Shown in pieces: positions 5,656-6,036 of a stretch of DNA of 6,036 bases. A model generated the notes under the pieces. It saw nothing but the letters and a program-made list of their open reading frames with translations. It did not search any database and had not been told where the DNA came from. Source of the stretch: Bacillota bacterium (GTDB lineage: Bacteria; Bacillota; Bacilli; Alicyclobacillales; SLC66); the NCBI GenBank assembly GCA_021821185.1, contig JAKACU010000112.1, forward strand, positions 1 through 6,036, written 5' to 3'. The position numbers were made by a program, and so were the translations under genes. Position 1 is the first letter of the stretch. The number at the start of each line of letters is the position of its first letter.

Positions 5656-5844
5656 GTGAAAACGTTGGTGAAATTGATTTTTGATGATCCTCGTCTTGTG
5701 CTTGTACTTGTTGTCTTCTTGATTTTAGCTGTGATTTTCAAGGTTGTACATCAGCCTACGCTGGTCGCTATCAGCATATGGGTGGGAGTCTTGGCATCTT
5801 TACTGAATGCCGTAAGGTATCCATTACAAAAAGCGTCAAAATAG
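5656..5844 (+). CDS. Small two-helix membrane protein
   Basis: A 62-residue hypothetical protein, starting at GTG 5656 with AGGGAGGA seven bases upstream (inside the end of the previous gene). It has a basic N-terminus (MKTLVKLIF), a strong helix at about 14-30 (LVLVLVVFLILAVIFKV), a short HQPT turn, a second amphipathic or membrane helix at about 35-52 and a basic tail. The two-base gap to the transporter-like gene indicates translation from one message and perhaps an accessory subunit. I recognise no family. Confidence 0.7.
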   Translation: MKTLVKLIFDDPRLVLVLVVFLILAVIFKVVHQPTLVAISIWVGVLASLLNAVRYPLQKASK

Positions 5845-5854
5845 CCATCAACTG

Positions 5855-5887
5855 TTCCCACATCCCTAGTTATTTTGGGTGAGGGAA
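5855..5887 (+). terminator. Weak hairpin after the membrane-protein operon
   Basis: TTCCC (5855-5859) pairs with GGGAA (5883-5887) and CCC (5864-5866) with GGG (5877-5879), with an internal loop between the two stems. Only three T follow, so termination would be inefficient. It is the only terminator candidate between this operon and the tRNA promoter. Confidence 0.35.
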
Positions 5888-5916
5888 TTTGTAAATATGT
5901 TCCTCTTGATAATGAC

Positions 5917-5945
5917 TTGCAAAATGAGCAAGCCCTCGCTATAAT
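5917..5945 (+). promoter_or_regulatory. Strong sigma-A-type promoter of tRNA-Ala
   Basis: TTGCAA (5917-5922) and TATAAT (5940-5945) are separated by 17 bases, close to the consensus. The start would be near 5952, about 14 bases before the mature tRNA 5' end, as expected for a tRNA transcription unit. Confidence 0.75.
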
Positions 5946-5965
5946 AAGCAAGGTAAGTCGCTTAC

Positions 5966-6036
5966 GGGGATATAGCTCAGCTGGTAGAGCACCTGCCTTG
6001 CACGCAGGGGGTCAGCGGTTCGAATCCGCTTATCTC
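5966..6036 (+). tRNA. tRNA-Ala (anticodon UGC), 3' end outside the window
   Basis: The cloverleaf folds fully: acceptor GGGGATA, D-arm GCTC...GAGC, anticodon stem CCTGC/GCAGG with loop CTTGCAC (anticodon TGC), and T-arm AGCGG-TTCGAAT-CCGCT. The acceptor 3' strand is present as TATCTC; base 72, the discriminator and CCA lie beyond position 6036. The G3-U70 wobble, the main alanine identity element, is visible. Tandem tRNAs or an rRNA operon may follow, but that cannot be seen. Confidence 0.97.

Noticed and set aside
5959..5965. CGCTTAC as the missing second terminus of the IS66 element
   Set aside because: It is 1.2 kb away beyond intact chromosomal genes, lies between a tRNA promoter and the tRNA, and has no GTTGTTTC duplication beside it; a chance 7-base match.
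1..6036. CRISPR array, riboswitch or origin
   Set aside because: No regularly spaced identical repeats with unique spacers, no recognisable riboswitch core, and no DnaA-box cluster or iteron set; the only spaced repeats are the two element-end units at 64-105.

Overview
The window looks like Gram-positive (Bacillota) DNA. Ribosome binding sites are strong AAGGAGG-type sequences about 7 bases from the start. TTG and GTG starts are frequent, promoters are sigma-A-like (TTGCAA-17-TATAAT; extended TGnTACAAT), and there is an IS66-type fragment typical of such genomes. My impression is a bacillus of the Alicyclobacillaceae type, but that is a weak guess from protein flavour and not a demonstrated assignment.

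Layout. Positions 1-105 are the right end of a mobile element that lies mostly outside the window: a rho-independent terminator followed by spaced TGTCC...GACGAC-type end repeats. Positions 113-3186 hold a three-gene operon on the minus strand. In order of transcription it encodes a small secreted protein with a C-terminal PEAP / membrane helix / RKKR sorting signal, a full-length exosortase fused to an EpsI-like domain, and a second exosortase paralogue that stops just before its catalytic histidine. A 227-base divergent intergenic region with dyads and promoters separates this operon from a plus-strand GT-C-type membrane glycosyltransferase gene (from 3414). That gene is cut at 4441 by the end of an IS66 element. 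The IS66 remnant (4441 to about 4706) keeps only the C-terminal 65-67 residues of the transposase. A short possible glycosyltransferase tail lies beyond it. From about 4830 onward the DNA looks like undamaged chromosome: an extended -10 promoter, a duplicated E-x-x-E membrane transporter-like protein, a two-helix small membrane protein, a weak hairpin, a strong promoter and tRNA-Ala(UGC), which runs off the window end.

How the genes fit together. The cargo protein is exported by Sec and held by its C-terminal helix. The exosortase (Cys211, Arg256, His277) is expected to process the PEAP signal at the outer face of the membrane. The EpsI-like domain is a known exosortase partner, here on the same chain. 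The cargo ectodomain is about one third Ser/Thr and has no Lys or Arg, so the divergent glycosyltransferase could once have modified it; that link is inference. The most interesting content is this compact one-cargo, two-exosortase locus in an apparently monoderm organism. It is scarred by mobile elements on both sides and may be decaying.
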